Source: Dama dama (Eukaryota > Chordata > Mammalia > Artiodactyla > Cervidae). From it: a stretch of 64,000 nt of DNA. The stretch is from NCBI RefSeq assembly GCF_033118175.1, contig NW_026870888.1:2170001-2234000 (forward strand). The letters are read 5' to 3'. Of this stretch, positions 12,501 to 25,787 are shown piece after piece. Made by a program: the position numbers and the translations under genes. Position 1 is the first letter of the stretch. Every line of letters starts with the position of its first letter. The notes below the pieces were generated by a model. The model did no database searches. It was given only the letters and a program-made list of their open reading frames with translations, and was not told where the DNA came from.

Positions 12501-15500
12501 CGTCTTGCATCTCCCAAGACGGAGGGATGTCTGAATCCCCTGTGTAGACCACAGAGAAAGACCTAGTTCTCAGCCTCATGGCGACCGTAGGCCTCACATC
12601 CTTTGAAAACACGAGAGGTCCGCGGAGATCAATGCTTCCAAAGGAGACGATGCCTGACTCCTCTTGAAAATGGTTAGGAGTCCCAGGATCCCTGTCCACA
12701 TGGACGGGGACCCTGGATCTCCCGCTTCACGTGGAGACGCGTCCCAATTGCCATGCCAAGACTCGTGGAGAATCCCGAGGTGTCCCTCGCACCTAGGCAG
12801 GAGTCCTGACGTCGCTGAACAAACACGTGTCTGGAAGTGCCCTTCCCATCGTAACTCGAGAATATACCCCAGGTTCCGGCCGCAACTCGAGAAAAACCAT
12901 GAGACTTCCCCCTCGCCGCGAGATGAGGCCCGATTCCCCTGCACTGCGTGCAGAGCAATTCCGTGTTCCACATCAAACGTGAAAGGAGCCTTGATTTCCT
13001 TGATGCCACTGCAGAGAAAACCCAAAGTCACTGTCTCAAGTCTAGAGGGATCCTGAGGTCACTGGAGCAACACGAAAGGGCTCCATGGACCCCAAATCAA
13101 CTTGAGATGACAGCTTAGTCCCTGGCTTCAACTCAAGAGGAATACCAAGTTTCCACAAGCACTTCAAGAAGAGGCTTCTCTCAGCTACAGGTATGTGAGA
13201 GGGACCCGGAGATTGTGGCCTCAAGTGGAACGGACACCGAGTTGCTCTGACTCGAAGTAAGGCCGGATATCCCTGCAGTGAATTGAATGCAGGCTCGTCT
13301 TGCATCTCCCTAGACGAAGGGATGTTTTAATCCCCGGTGGAGACGACAGAGAAAGACCTACTCGTCCGCCTCGTCAAGACCGGAGGCCTCACATCCTTTG
13401 AAAACTCGAGAGGTCCGCGGAGATCAATGCTTCTAAAGGAGACGATGCCTGACTCCTCTTGAAAATGGATAGGAGTCCCAGGATCCCTGTGGCACATGGA
13501 AAGGGACCCTGGGTCTCCCGCCTCACGTGGAGACGCGTCCCAATTGCCATGCCAAGACTCGAGGAGAATCCCGAGGTGTCCCTCGCACCTAGGCAGGAGT
13601 CCTGACGTCGCTGAACAAACACGTGTCTGGAAGGGCCCTCCCCGTCGTAACTCGAGAATATACCCCAGGTTCCGGCCGCAACTCCAGAAAAACCATGAGA
13701 CTTCCCCCTCGCCGCGAGATGAGGCCTGATTCCCCTGCACTGCGTGCAGAGCAATTCCGTGTTCCACATTAAACGTGAAAGGAGCCTTGATTTCCTTGAT
13801 GGCACTCCAGAGAAACCCCAAGATCACTGTCTCAAGTCTAGAGGGATCCTGAGGTCACTGGAGCAACATGAAATTTCTCCGTGGACCCCAAATCAACTCG
13901 AGATGAGAGCTTAGTCCCTGGCTTCGACTCAAGAGGAATACCAACTTTCCACAAGCACGTCAAGAGGATGCTTCTCTCAACTACAGGTATGTGAGAGGAC
14001 CCTGAGTTTGTGGCCTCAAGTGGAATGGACACCGAGATGCTCTGACTCGAAGTAAGGCCGGATATCCCTGCAGTGAATTGAATGCAGGCTCGTCTTGCAT
14101 CTCCCAAGATGAAGGGATGTCTGAATCCCCTGTGGAGACCACAGAGAAAGACCTAGTTCTCCGCTTCATCGCGACCGGAGTCCTCATATCCTTTGAAAAT
14201 TCGAGAGGTCCGCGGAGATCAATGCTTCCAAAGGAGACGATGCCTGACTCCTCTTGAAAATGGATAGGAGTCCCAGGATCCCTTTGGCACGTGGAAAGGG
14301 ACCCTGGGTCTTCCGCCTCACGTGGAGACGCGTCCCAAATGCCATGGCAATACTCGAGGAGAATCCCGAGGTGTCCCTCGCACCTAGGCAAGAGTCCTGA
14401 CGTCGCTGAACAAACACGTGTCTGGAAGGGCCCTCCCCATCGTAATGCGAGAATATACCCCAGGTTCCGGCCGCAACTCGAGAAAAACCATGAAAATTCC
14501 CCTTCTCCGCGAGATAAGGCCTGATTCCCCTGCACTGCATGCCGAGAAATTCCGTGTTTCACATCAAACGTGAAAGGAGCCTTGATTTCCTTGATGGCAC
14601 TCCAGAGAAAACCCAAGATCACTGTCTCAAGTCTAGAGGGATCCTGAGGACACTGGAGCAACACGAAAGGGCTCCGTGGACCCCAAATCAACTCGAGATA
14701 AGACCTTAGTCCCTGGCATCGAGTCAAGAGGAATACCAACTTTCCATAGGCACCTCAAGAGGAGGCTTCTCTCAGCTACAGGTATGTTAGAGGGACCCTG
14801 AGTTGCTGGCCTCTAGTGGAATGGACACCGAGATGGTCTGACTCAAAGTAAGGCTGGATATCCTTGCAGTGAATTGAATGCAGGCTTGTCTTGCATCTCC
14901 CAAGACGAAGGGATGTCTGAATCCCCTGTGGAGACCACAGAGAAAGACCTAATTCTCCACCTCAACGCGACCGGAGGCCTCACATCCTTTGAAAATTCGA
15001 GAGGTCCGCGGAGATCAATGCTTCCAAAGGAGACGATGCCTGACTCCTCCTGAAAATGGATAGGAGTCCCAGGATCCCTGTGGCACGTGCAAAAGGACCC
15101 TGGGTCTCCGGCCTCACGTGGAGATGCGTCCCAATTGCCATGCCAAGACTCGAGGAGAATCCCGAGGTGTCCCTCGCACCTAGGCAGGAGTCCTGACGTA
15201 GCTGAACAAACACGTGTCTGGAAGGGCCCTCCCCGTCGTAACTCGAGAATATACCCCAGGTTCCGGCCGCAACTCGAGAAAAACCATGAGATTTCCCCCT
15301 CGCCGCGAGATGAGGCCCGATTCCCCTGCACTGCGTGCAGAGCAATTCCGCGTTCCAGAGCAAACGTGAAAGGAGCCTTGATTTCCTTGATGGCACTCCA
15401 GAGAAAACCCAAGATCACTGTCTCAAGTCTAGAGGGATCCTGAGGTCACTGGAGCAACACGAAAGGGCTCCGTGGACCCCAAATCAAATGGAGATGAGAG

Positions 15501-17600
15501 CTTAGTCCCTGGCTTCGACTCAAGAGGAATACTAACTTTCCACAAGCACCTCAAGAGGAGGCTTCTCTCAGCTACAGGTATGTGAGAGGGACCCTGAGTT
15601 TGTCGCATCAAGTGGAATGGACACCGAGATGCTCTGACTCGAAGTAAGCCCGGATATCCCTGCAGTGAAGTGAATGCAGGCTCGTCCTGCATCTCCCAAG
15701 ACGAAGGGATGTCTGAATCCCCCGTGGAGACCACGGAGAAAGACCTCATTCTCCGTCTCATCGCGACCGGAGGCCTCATATCCTTTGAAAACTCGAGAGG
15801 TCCGCGGAGATCAATGCTTCCAAAGGAGACGATGCCTGACTCCTCTTGAAAATGGATAGGAGTCCCAGGATCCCTGTGGCACGTGGAAAGGGACCCTGGG
15901 TCTCCCGCCTCACGTGGAGTCGCGTCCCAATTGCCATGCCAAGACTCGAGGAGAATCCCGAGGTGTCCCTCGCACCTAGGCAGGAGTCCTGACGTCGCTG
16001 AACAAACACGTGTCTGGAAGGGCCCTCCCCGTCGTAACTCGAGAATATACCCCAGGTTCCGGCCGCAACTCGAGAATAACCATGAGACTTCCCCCTCGCC
16101 GCGAGATGAGGCCCGATTCACCTGCACTGCGGGCAGAGCAATTCCGTGTTCCACATCAAACGTGAAAGGAGCCTTGATTTCCTTGATAGCACTCCAGAGA
16201 AAACCCAAAATCACTGTCTCCAGTCTAGAGTGATCCTGAGGCCACTGTAGCAGCACGAAAGGGCCCGTGGACCCCAAATCAACTCGAGATGAGAGCTTAG
16301 TCCCTGGCTTCGACTTAAGAGGAAAACCAAGTTTCCACAAGCACCTCAAGAGGAGGCTTCTCTCAGCTACAGGTATGTGAGAGGGACCCTGAGTTTGTGG
16401 CCTCAAGTGGAATGGACACAGAGATGCTCTGACTCGAAGTAAGGCCGGATATCCCTGCAGTGATTTGAATGCAGGCTTGTCTTGCATCTCCCAAGACGAA
16501 GGGATGTCTGAATCCCCTGTGGAGACCACAGACAAAGACCGAGTTCTCCGCCTCATCGCGACCGGAGGCCTCACATCCTTTGAAAACTCGAGAGGTCCGC
16601 GGAGATCAATGCTTCCAAAGGAGACGATGCCTGACTCCTCTTGAAAATGGATAGGAGTCCCAGGATCCCTGTGGCACGTGGAAAGGGACCCTGGGTTTCC
16701 CGCCTCACGTGGAGATGCCTCCCAATTGCCATGTCAAGACTCGAGGAGAATCCTGAGATGTCCCTCGCACCTAGGCAGGAGTCCTGACGTCGCTGAACAA
16801 ACACGTGTCTGGAAGGGCCCTCCCCGTCGTAACTCGAGAATATAACCCAGGTTCCGGCCGCAACTCGAGAAAAACCATGAGATTACCCCCTCACCGCGAG
16901 TTGAGGCCCGATTCCCCTGCACTGCATGCAGAGCAATTCTGTGTTCCACATCAAACGTGAAAGGAGCCTTGATTTCCTTGATGGCACTCCAGAGAAAACC
17001 CAAGATCACTCTCTCAAGTCTAGAGAGATCCTGAGGTCACTGGAGCAACACGAAAGGGCTCCGTGGACCCCAAATCAACTCGAGATGAGAGCTTAGTCCC
17101 TGGCTTCGACTCAAGAGGAATACCAACTTTCCACAAGCACCTCAAGAGGAGGCTTCTCTCAGCTACAGGTATGTGAGAGGGACCCTGAGTTTGTGGCCTC
17201 AAGTGGAATGGACACGGAGATGCTCTGACTCGAAGTAAGGCCGGATATCCCTGCAGTGAATTGAATGCAGGCTCGTCTTGCATCTCCCAAGACGAAGGGA
17301 TGTCTGAATCCCCTGTGGAGACGACAGAGAAAGACCGAGTTCTCCCCCTCATCGCGAGCGGAGGCCTCACATCCTTTGAAAACTCGAGAGGGCCGCGGAG
17401 ATCAATGCTTCCAAAGGAGACGATGCCTGACTCCTCTTGAAAATGGATAGGAGTCCCAGGATCCCTGTGGCACGTGGAAAGGGACCCTGGGTCTCCCGCC
17501 TCACGTGGAGACCCATCCCAATTGCCATGCCAAGACTCGAGGAGAATCCCGAGGTGTCCCTCGCACCTAGGCAGGAGTCCTGACGTCGCTGAACAAACAC
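9549..17600. repeat. 12-monomer higher-order duplication, copy B (demonstrable part)
   Basis: This is the partner of copy A. It begins its visible match at 9,549 and loses it between 17,539 and 17,622, where AACTTGAGAATATAGCCC replaces the sequence of the copy-A side. If the event was a simple tandem duplication with a junction at about 8.03 kb, copy B really begins there, and the stretch from 8.03 to 9.55 kb is the part whose partner lies about 1.5 kb upstream of the window. Landmarks are 9,862 to 17,020. It carries a private 2-bp shortening at 10,344-10,370, which makes the 9,862 unit 794 bp. Near-identity means the duplication is young relative to the divergence of adjacent monomers. Confidence 0.92.
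10048..10658. repeat. Donor-like monomer segment identical to a patch 52.5 kb downstream
   Basis: This segment of copy B matches 62,555-63,165 with no mismatch in 611 bp by line-by-line reading. It includes the private 2-bp shortening at 10,344-10,370 and other marks: GGATATAACTGC, GACTTAGTCCTCCACC, CAATACTTCCGAAGG, CCCGAAATG, GAGTCCGGACG and GCAATGGGTGCAG. The homologous stretch of copy A lacks the shortening, so the transferred version is of copy-B type. The direction of transfer is inferred: these marks are at home among class-1 neighbours here and foreign at 62.5 kb. Confidence 0.9.
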
Positions 17601-20600
17601 GTGTCTGGAAGGGCCCTCCCCGTCGTAACTTGAGAATATAGCCCAGGTTTCGGCCGCAACTCGAGAAAAACCATGAGACTTCCCACTTGCCGCGAGATGA
17701 GGCCCGATTCCCCTGCCTTGCGTGCAGAGCAATTCCGTATTCCACATCAAAAATGAAAGGAGCCTTGATTTCCTTGATGGCACTCCAGAGAAATCCCAAG
17801 ATCCATGTCTCAAGTCTAGAGGGATCCTGAGGTCACTGGAGCAAAATGAAAGGGCTCCGTGCACCCAAAATCAACTCGAGATGAGAGCTTAGTCCCTGGC
17901 TTCGAGTCAAGAGGAATACCAACTTTCCAAAAGCACCGCAAGAGGAGGCTTCTCTCAACTACAGGTATGTGAGAGGGACCCTGAGTTTGTGGCCTCAAGT
18001 GGAATGGACACCGAGATGCTCTGACTCGAAGTAAGGCCGGATATCCCTGCAGTGAATTGAATGCAGGCTCGTCTTGCATCTCCCAAGACGAAGGGATGTC
18101 TGAATCCCCTGTGGAGACCACAGAGAAAGACCTAATTCTCCGCCTCATCGCGAGCGGAGGCCTCACATCCTTTGAAAACTCGAGAGGTCCGCGGAGATCA
18201 ATGCTTCCAAAGGAGACGATGCCTGACTCCTCTTGAAAATGGATAGGAATCCCAGGATCCCTGTGGCACGTGGAAAGGGACCCTGGGTCTCCTGCCTCAC
18301 GTGGAGACGCGTCCCAATTGCCATGCCAAGACTCGAGGAGAATCCCGAGGTGTCCCTCGCACCTAGGCAGGATTCCTGAAGTCGCTGAAGAAACACGTGT
18401 CTGGAAGGGCTCTCCCCGTCGTAACTCGAGAATTTACCCCAGGTTCCGGCCGCAACTCGAGAAAAACCATGAGACTTACCACTCGCCGCGAGATGTGGCC
18501 TGATTCCCCTGCCCTGCGTGCAGAGCAATTCCGTATTCCACATCAAAAATGAAAGGAGCCTTGATTTCCTTGATGGCACTCCAGAGAAAACCGAAGATAA
18601 CTGTCTCAAGTCTAGAGGGATCCTGAGGTCACTGGAGCAACACGAAAGGGCTCCGTGGACCCCAAATCAACTCGAGATGAGAGCTTAGTAACTGGTTTCG
18701 ACTCAAGTGGAATACCAACTTTCCACAAGCACCTCAAGTGGAGGCTCCTCTCAGCTACAGGTATGTGAGAGGGCCCCTGAGTTTGTGGCCTCAAGTGGAA
18801 TGGACACCGAGATGCTCTGACTCGAAGTAAGGCCGGATATCCCTGCAGTGAATTGAATGCAGGCTCGTCTTGCATCTCCCAAGACGAAGGGATGTCTGAA
18901 TCCCCTGTGGAGACCACAGAGAAAGACCGAGTTCTCCGCCTCATCGCGACCGGAGGCCTCACATTCTTTGAAAACTCGAGAGGTCCGCGGAGAACAATGC
19001 TTCCAAAGGAGACGATGCCTGACTCCTCTTGAAAATGGATAGAAGTCCCAGGATCCCTGTGGCACGTGGAAAGTGACACTGGGTCTCCCGCCTCACGTGG
19101 AGACGCATCCCAATTGCCATGCCAAGACTCGAGGAGAATCCCGAGGTTTCCCTCGCACCTAGGCAGGAGTCCTGACGTCGCTGAACAAACACGTGTCTGG
19201 AAGGGCCCTCCCCGTCGTAACTCGAGAATATACCCCAGATTCCGGCCGCAACTCGAAAAAAAACATGAGACTTCCCCCTCGACGCGAGATGAGGCCCAAT
19301 TCCCCTGCATTACATGCAGAGACATTCCGTGTTCCACATCAAACGTGAAAGGAGCCTTGATTTCCTTGATGGCACTCCAGAGAAATCCCAAGATCACTGT
19401 CTCAAGTCTAGAGGGATCCTGAGGTCACTGAAGCAACACGAAAGGGCTCTGTTGAGCCCAAATCAACTCGAGATGAGAGCTTAGTCCCTGGCTTCGACTC
19501 AAGAGGAATACCAAGTTTACACAAGCACCTCAAGAGGAGCCTTCTATCAGCTACAGGTATGTGAGAGGGACCCTGAGTTGTGGCCTCAAGTGGAATGGAC
19601 ACCGAGATGCTCTGACTCGAAGTAAGGCCAGATATCCCTGCAGTGATTTGAATGCAGGCTCGTCTTGCGTCTCCCAAGACGAAGGGATGTCTTAATCCCC
19701 TGTGGAGACCACAGAGAAAGACCTAGTTCTCCGCCTCATCGGGACCGGAGGCCTCACATCCTTTGAAAACTCGAGAGGTCCGCGGAGATCAATACTTCCA
19801 AAGGAAACGATGCCTGACTCCTCTTGAAAATGGATAGGAGTCCCAGGATCCCTGTGGCACGTGGAAAGGGACCCTGGGTCTCCCGCCTCACGTGGAGACG
19901 CCTCCCAATTGCCATGCCAAGACTCGTGGAGAATCCCGAGGTGTCCCTCGCACCTAGGCAGGAGTCCTGACGTCGCTGAACAAACACGTGTCTGGAAGGG
20001 CCCTCCCCATCATAACTCGAGAATATACCCCAGGTTCCGGACGCAACTCGAGAAAAACCATGAGACTTCCCCCTCGCCGTGAGATGAGGCCCGATTCCCC
20101 TGCACTGCGTGCAGAGCAATTCCGTGTTCCACATTAAACGTGAAAGGAGCCTTGATTTCCTTGATGGCACTCCAGAGAAAACCCAAGATCACTGTCTCAA
20201 GTCTAGAGGGATCCTGAGGTCACTGGAGCAACACGAAAGGGCTCCGTGGACCCCAAATCAACTCGAGATGAGAGCTTAGTAACTGGTTTCGACTCAAGTG
20301 GAATACCAACTTTCCACAAGCACCTCAAGTGGAGGCTCCTCTCAGCTACAGGTATGTGAGAGGGCCCCTGAGTTTGTGGCGTCAAGTGGAATGGACACCG
20401 AGACGCTCTGAATCGAAGTAAGCCCGAATATTCCAACAGTGAATTGAATGCAGGCTCGTCTTGCATCTCCCAAGACGAAGGGATGACTGAATCCCCTGTG
20501 GAGACCACAGAGAAGGACCTAATTCTCCGCCTCATCGCGAGCGGAGGCCTCACATCCTTTGAAAATTCGAGAGGTCTGCGGATATCAATGCTTCCAAAGG

Positions 20601-20930
20601 AGACGATGCCTGACTCCTCTTGAAAATGGATAGGAGTCCCAGGATCACTGTGGCACGTGGAAAGGGACACTGGGTTTCCCGCCTCACGTGGAGACGTGTC
20701 CCAATTGCCATGCCAAGACTCGAGGAGGATCCCGAGGTGTCCCTCGCACCGAGGCAGGAGTCCTGACGTCGCTGAACAAACACGTGTCTGGAAGGGCCCT
20801 CCCCGTCCTAACTCGAGAATATACCCCAGGTTCCGGCCGCAACTCGAGAAAAACCATGAGACTTCCCCCTCGCCGTGAGATGAGGCCCGATTCCCCTGCA
20901 CTGCGTGCAGAGCAATTCCGTGTTCCACAT
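17600..20930. repeat. Class-1 monomers with a partial dimeric duplication
   Basis: Landmarks are 17,816, 18,612, 19,408 and 20,203. The units at 18,612 and 20,203 share an unusual run of marks (AGCTTAGTAACTGGTTTCG, CTCAAGTGGAATACC, CTCAAGTGGAGGCTCC, GAGGGCCCCTGAG) at an offset of 1,591 bp, two monomers. The shared marks are confined to about 18,600-18,800 and 20,190-20,390. The rest of the two units differs, so the exchange was shorter than a full monomer or was later overwritten. Confidence 0.85.
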
Positions 20931-22605
20931 CAAACGTGAAAGGAGCCTTGATTTCCTTGATGGCACTCCAGAGAATACCCAAGTTCACTGTCTCAAGTCT
21001 AGAGGGATGCTGAGGTCACTGGAGCAAAACGAAAGTGCTCCGTGGACCCCAAATCAACTCGAGATGAGAGCTTAGTCCATGGCTTCGACTCAAGAGGAAT
21101 ACCAACTTTCCACAAGCACCTCAAGAGGAGGCTTTTCTCAGCTACAGGTATATGAGAGGGCCCCTGATTTTGTGGCCTCAAGTGGAATGGACACTGAGAT
21201 GCTCTGACTCGAAGTAAGGCCGGATATCCCTGCAGTGAATTGAATGCAGGCTCGTCTTGCATCTCCCAAGACGAAGGGATGTCTGAATCAACTGTGGAGA
21301 CGACAGAGAAAGACCGAGTTCTCCGCCTCATCGCGAGCGGAGGCCTCACATCCTTTGAAAACTCGAGAGGGCCGCGGAGATCAATGCTTCCAAAGGAGAC
21401 GATGCCTGACTCCTCTTGAAAATGGATAGGAGTCCCAGGATCCCTGTGGCACGTGGAAAGGGACCCTGGGTCTCCCGCCTCACGTGGAGACGCATCCCAA
21501 TTGCCATGCCAAGACTCGAGGAGAATCCCGAGGTGTCCCTCGCACCTAGGCAGGAGTCCTGACGTCGCTGAACAAACACGTGTCTGGAAGGGCCCTCCCC
21601 GTCGTAACTTGAGAATATAGCCCAGGTTTCGGCCGCAACTCGAGAAAAACCATGAGACTTCCCACTCGCCACGAGATGAGGCCCGATTCCCCTGCCATGC
21701 GTGCAGAGCAATTCCGTATTCCACATCAAAAATGAAAGGAGCCTTGATTTCCTTGATGGCACTCCAGAGAAAACCCAAGATCACTGTCTCAAGTCTAGAG
21801 GGATCCTGAGGTCACTGTAGCAACACGAAAGGGCTCCGTGGACCCCATATCAACTCGAGATGAGAGCTTAGTCCCTGGCTTCGACTCAAGAGGAATATCA
21901 ACTTTCCACAAGCACCTCAAGAGGAGGCTTCTCTCAGCTACAGGTATGTGAGAGGGACCCTGAGTTTGCGGCCTCAAGTGGAATAGACACCGAGATGCTC
22001 TGACTCGAAGTAAGGCCGGATATCCCTGCAGTGAATTTAATGCAGGCTCGTCTTGCATCTCCCAAGACGAAGGGATGTCTCAATCCCCTGTGGAGACCGC
22101 AGAGAAAGACCTAATTCTCCGCCTCATCGCGAGCGGAGGCCTCACATCCTTTGAAAACTCGAGAGGTCCGCGGAGATCAATGCTTCCAAAGGAGACGATG
22201 CCTGACTCCTCTTGAAATTGGAAAGGAGTCCCAAGATCCCTGTGGCACGTGGAAAGGGACCATGGGTCTCCCGCCTCACATGGAGACGCGTCCCTATTGC
22301 CATGCCAAGACTCCAGGAGAATCCCGAGGTGTCCCTCGCACCTAGGCAGGAGTCCTGACGTTGCTGAACAAACACGTGTCTGGAAGGGCCCTCCCCGTCT
22401 TAACTCGAGAATATACCCCAGGTTCTGGCCGCAACTCGAGAAAAACCATGAGACTTCCCCCTCGCCGCGAGATGAGACCCGATTCCCCTGCACTGCGTGC
22501 AGAGCAATTCCGTGTTCCACATCAAACGTGAAAGGAGGCTTGATTTCCTTGATGGCACTCCAGAGAAAACCGAAGATCACTGTCTCAAGTCTAGAGGGAT
22601 CCTGA
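20930..22605. repeat. Two-monomer block, first copy of a 3,183-bp spaced duplication
   Basis: The block from about 20,930 to 22,605 recurs at about 24,113-25,787, an offset of 3,183 bp (four monomers). Shared private marks are AGTTCACTGTC then GGGATGCTGAGG, GCAAAACGAAAGTGCTCC, GGTATATGAGAGG, GAATCAACTGTGG, GAATTTAATGCAGG, GTCTCAATCCCC and GACTCCAGGAG. Its unit at 20,999 also resembles the one at 17,020 (offset 3,979 bp, five monomers), including the AACTTGAGAATATAGCCC variant. Confidence 0.9.
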
Positions 22606-24112
22606 GGTCACTGGAGCAACACGAAAGGGCTCCGTGGACCCCAAATCAACTCGAGATGAGAGCTTAGTCCCTGGCTTCGACTCAAGAGGCATACCAACTT
22701 TCCACAAGCACCTCAAGAGGAGGCTTCTCTCAGCTACAGGTATGTGAGAGGGCCCCTGAGTTTGTGGCCTCAAGTGGAATGGACACCGAGATGCTCTGAC
22801 TCGAAGTAAGGCCGGATATCCCTGCAGTGAATTGAATGCAGGCTCGTCTTGCATCTCCCAATACGAAGGGAAGTCTGAATCCCCTGTGGAGACCACAGAG
22901 AAAGACCTAATTCTCCGCCTCTTCGCGAGCGGAGTCCTCACATCCTTTGAAAACTCGAGAGGTACACGGAGATCAATGCTTCCAAAGGAGACGATGCCTG
23001 ACTCCTCTTGAAAATGGATAGGAGTCCCAGGATCCCTGTGGCACGTGGAAAGGGACCCTGGGTCTCCCGCCTCACCTGGAGACGCCTCCCAATTGCCATG
23101 TCAAGACTCGAGGAGAATCCCGAGGTGTCCCTCGCACCTAGGCAGGAGTCCTGACGTCGCTGAACAAACACGTGTCTGGAAGGGCCCTCCCCGTTGTAAC
23201 TCGAGAATATACCCCAGGTTCTGGCCGCTACTCGAGAAAAACCATGAGACTTCCCCCTCGCCGCGAGATGAGGCCCGATTCCCCTGCACTGCATGCAGAG
23301 CAATTCCGTGTTCCACATCAAACCTGAAAGGAGCCTTGATTTCCTTGATGGCACTCCAGAGAAAACCCAAGATCACTGTCTCAAGTCTAGAGGGATCCTG
23401 AGGTCACTGGAGCAACACGAAAGGGCTCCGTGGACCCCAAATCAACTCGAGATGAGAGCTTAGTCCCTGGCTTCGACTCAAGAGGAATACCAACTTTAAA
23501 AGAGCACCTCAAGAGGAGGCTTCTCTCAGCTACAGGTATGTGAGAGGGACCCTGAGATTGTGGCCTCAAGTGGAATGGACACCGAGATGCTCTGACTCGA
23601 AGTAAGGCCGGATATCCCTGCAGTGAATTGAATGCAGGCTCGTCTTGCATCTCCCAAGACGAAGGGTTGTCTGAATCCCCTGTGGAGACCACAGAGAAAG
23701 ACCTAGTCCTCAACCTCAAAGCAACCTGAGGCCTCATATCCTTTGAAAATTCGAGAGGTCCGTGGATATCAATACTTCCGAAGGAGACGATGCATGACTC
23801 CTCTTGAAAATGGATAGGAGTCCCAGGATCCCTGTGGCACGTGGAAAGGGACCCTGGGTCTCCCGCCTCACGTGGAGACGCCTCCCAATTGCCATGCTAA
23901 GACTCGAGGAGGATCCCGAGGTGTCCCTCGCACCTAGGCAGGAGTCCTGACGTCGCTGAACAAACACGTGTCTGGAAGGGCCCTCCCCGTCGTAACTCGA
24001 GAATATACCCCAGGTTCCGGCCGCAACTCGAGAAAAACCATGAGACTTCCCCCTCGCCGCGAGATGAGGCCCGATTCCCCTGCACTGCGTGCAGAGCAAT
24101 CCGTGTTCCACA
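22606..24112. repeat. Two spacer monomers between the duplicated blocks
   Basis: Landmarks are 22,591 and 23,387. These are ordinary class-1 units that complete the four-monomer period with the preceding block. Small private changes include GAGGTACACGG at about 22,968, a TTTAAAAGAGCACC run at about 23,497, and CAACCTGAGGCC at about 23,723. The unit at 23,387 shares the AGGGTTGTCTG and CAATACTTCCGAAGG marks with units at 314 and 9,862, another trace of exchange across more than 13 kb. Confidence 0.85.
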
Positions 24113-25787
24113 TCAAACGTGAGAGGAGCCTTGATTTCCTTGATGGCACTCCAGAGAAAACCCAAGTTCACTGTCTCAAGTCTAGAGGGATGCTGAGGTC
24201 ACTGGAGCAAAACGAAAGTGCTCCGTGGACCCCAAATCAACTCGAGATGAGAGCTTAGTCCCTGGCTTCGACTCAAGAGGAATACCAAATTTCCACAAGC
24301 ACCTCAAGAGGAGGCTTTTCTCAGCTACAGGTATATGAGAGGGCCCCTGATTTTGTGGCCTCAAGTGGAATGGACACTGAGATGCTCTGACTCGAAGTAA
24401 GGCCGGATATCCCTGCAGTGAATTGAATGCAGGCTCGTCTTGCATCTCCCAAGACGAAGGGATGTCTGAATCAACTGTGGAGACGACAGAGAAAGACCGA
24501 GTTCTCCGCCTCATCGCGAGCGGAGGCCTCACATCCTTTGAAAACTCGAGAGGGCCGCGGAGATCAATGCTTCCAAAGGAGACGATGCCTGACTCCTCTT
24601 GAAAATGGATAGGAGTCCCAGGATCCCTGTGGCACTTGGAAAGGGACCCTGGGTCTCCCGCCTCACGTGGAGACGCATCCCAATTGCCATGCCAAGACTC
24701 GAGGAGAATCCCGAGGTGTCCCTCGCACCTAGGCAGGAGTCCTGACGTCGCTGAACAAACACGTGTCTGGAAGGGCCCTCCCCGTCGTAACTTGAGAATA
24801 TAGCCCAGGTTTCGGCCGCAACTCGAGAAAAACCATGAGACTTCCCACTCGCCGCGAGATGAGGTCCGATTCCCCTGCCATGCGTGCAGAGCAATTCCGT
24901 ATTCCACATCAAAAATGAAAGGAGCCTTGATTTCCTTGATGGCACTCCAGAGAAAACCCAAGATCACTGTCTCAAGTCTAGAGGGATCCTGAGGTCACTG
25001 TAGCAACAAGAAAGGGCTCCGTGGACCCCATATCAACTCGAGATGAGAGCTTCGTCCCTGGCTTCGACTCAAGAGGAATATCAACTTTCTACAAGCACCT
25101 CAAGAGGAGGCTTCTCTCAGCTACAGGTATGTGAGAGGGACCCTGAGTTTGCGGCCTCAAGTGGAATGGACACCGAGATGCTCTGACTCGAAGTAAGGCC
25201 GGATATCCCTGCAGTGAATTTAATGCAGGCTCGTCTTGCATCTCCCAAGACGAAGGGATGTCTCAATCCCCTGTGGAGACCGCAGAGAAAGACCTAATTC
25301 TCCGCCTCATCGCGAGCGGAGGCCTCACATCCTTTGAAAACTCGAGAGGTCCGCGGAGATCAATGCTTCCAAAGGAGACGATGCCTGACTCCTCTTGAAA
25401 ATGGAAAGGAGTCCCAAGATCCCTGTGGCACGTGGAAAGGGACCATGGGTCTCCCGCCTCACGTGGAGACGCGTCCCTATTGCCATGCCAAGACTCCAGG
25501 AGAATCCCGAGGTGTCCCTCGCACCTAGGCAGGAGTCCTGACGTTCCTGAACAAACACGTGTCTGGAAGGGCCCTCCCCGTCGTAACTCGAGAATATACC
25601 CCAGGTTCTGGCCGCAACTCGAGAAAAACCATGAGACTTCCCCCTCGCCGCGAGATGAGGCCCGATTCCCTGCACTGCGTGCAGAGCAATTCCGTGTTCC
25701 ACATCAAACAAGAAAGGAGGCTTGATTTCCTTGATGGCACTCCAGAGAAAACCCAAGATCACTGTCTCAAGTCTAGAGGGATCCTGA
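24113..25787. repeat. Two-monomer block, second copy of the 3,183-bp spaced duplication
   Basis: This copy of 20,930-22,605 carries the same diagnostic marks. Differences include GGCACTTGG at about 24,632 for GGCACGTGG, a one-base loss in GATTCCCTGCAC at about 25,665, and AACAAGAAAGG at about 25,709. The unit at 24,978 has an isolated AGCTTCGTCCC class-2 mark at about 25,050 on a class-1 background. Identity with the first copy ends at about 25.8 kb, where CTCACAGCTACATGTAAG appears. Confidence 0.9.
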
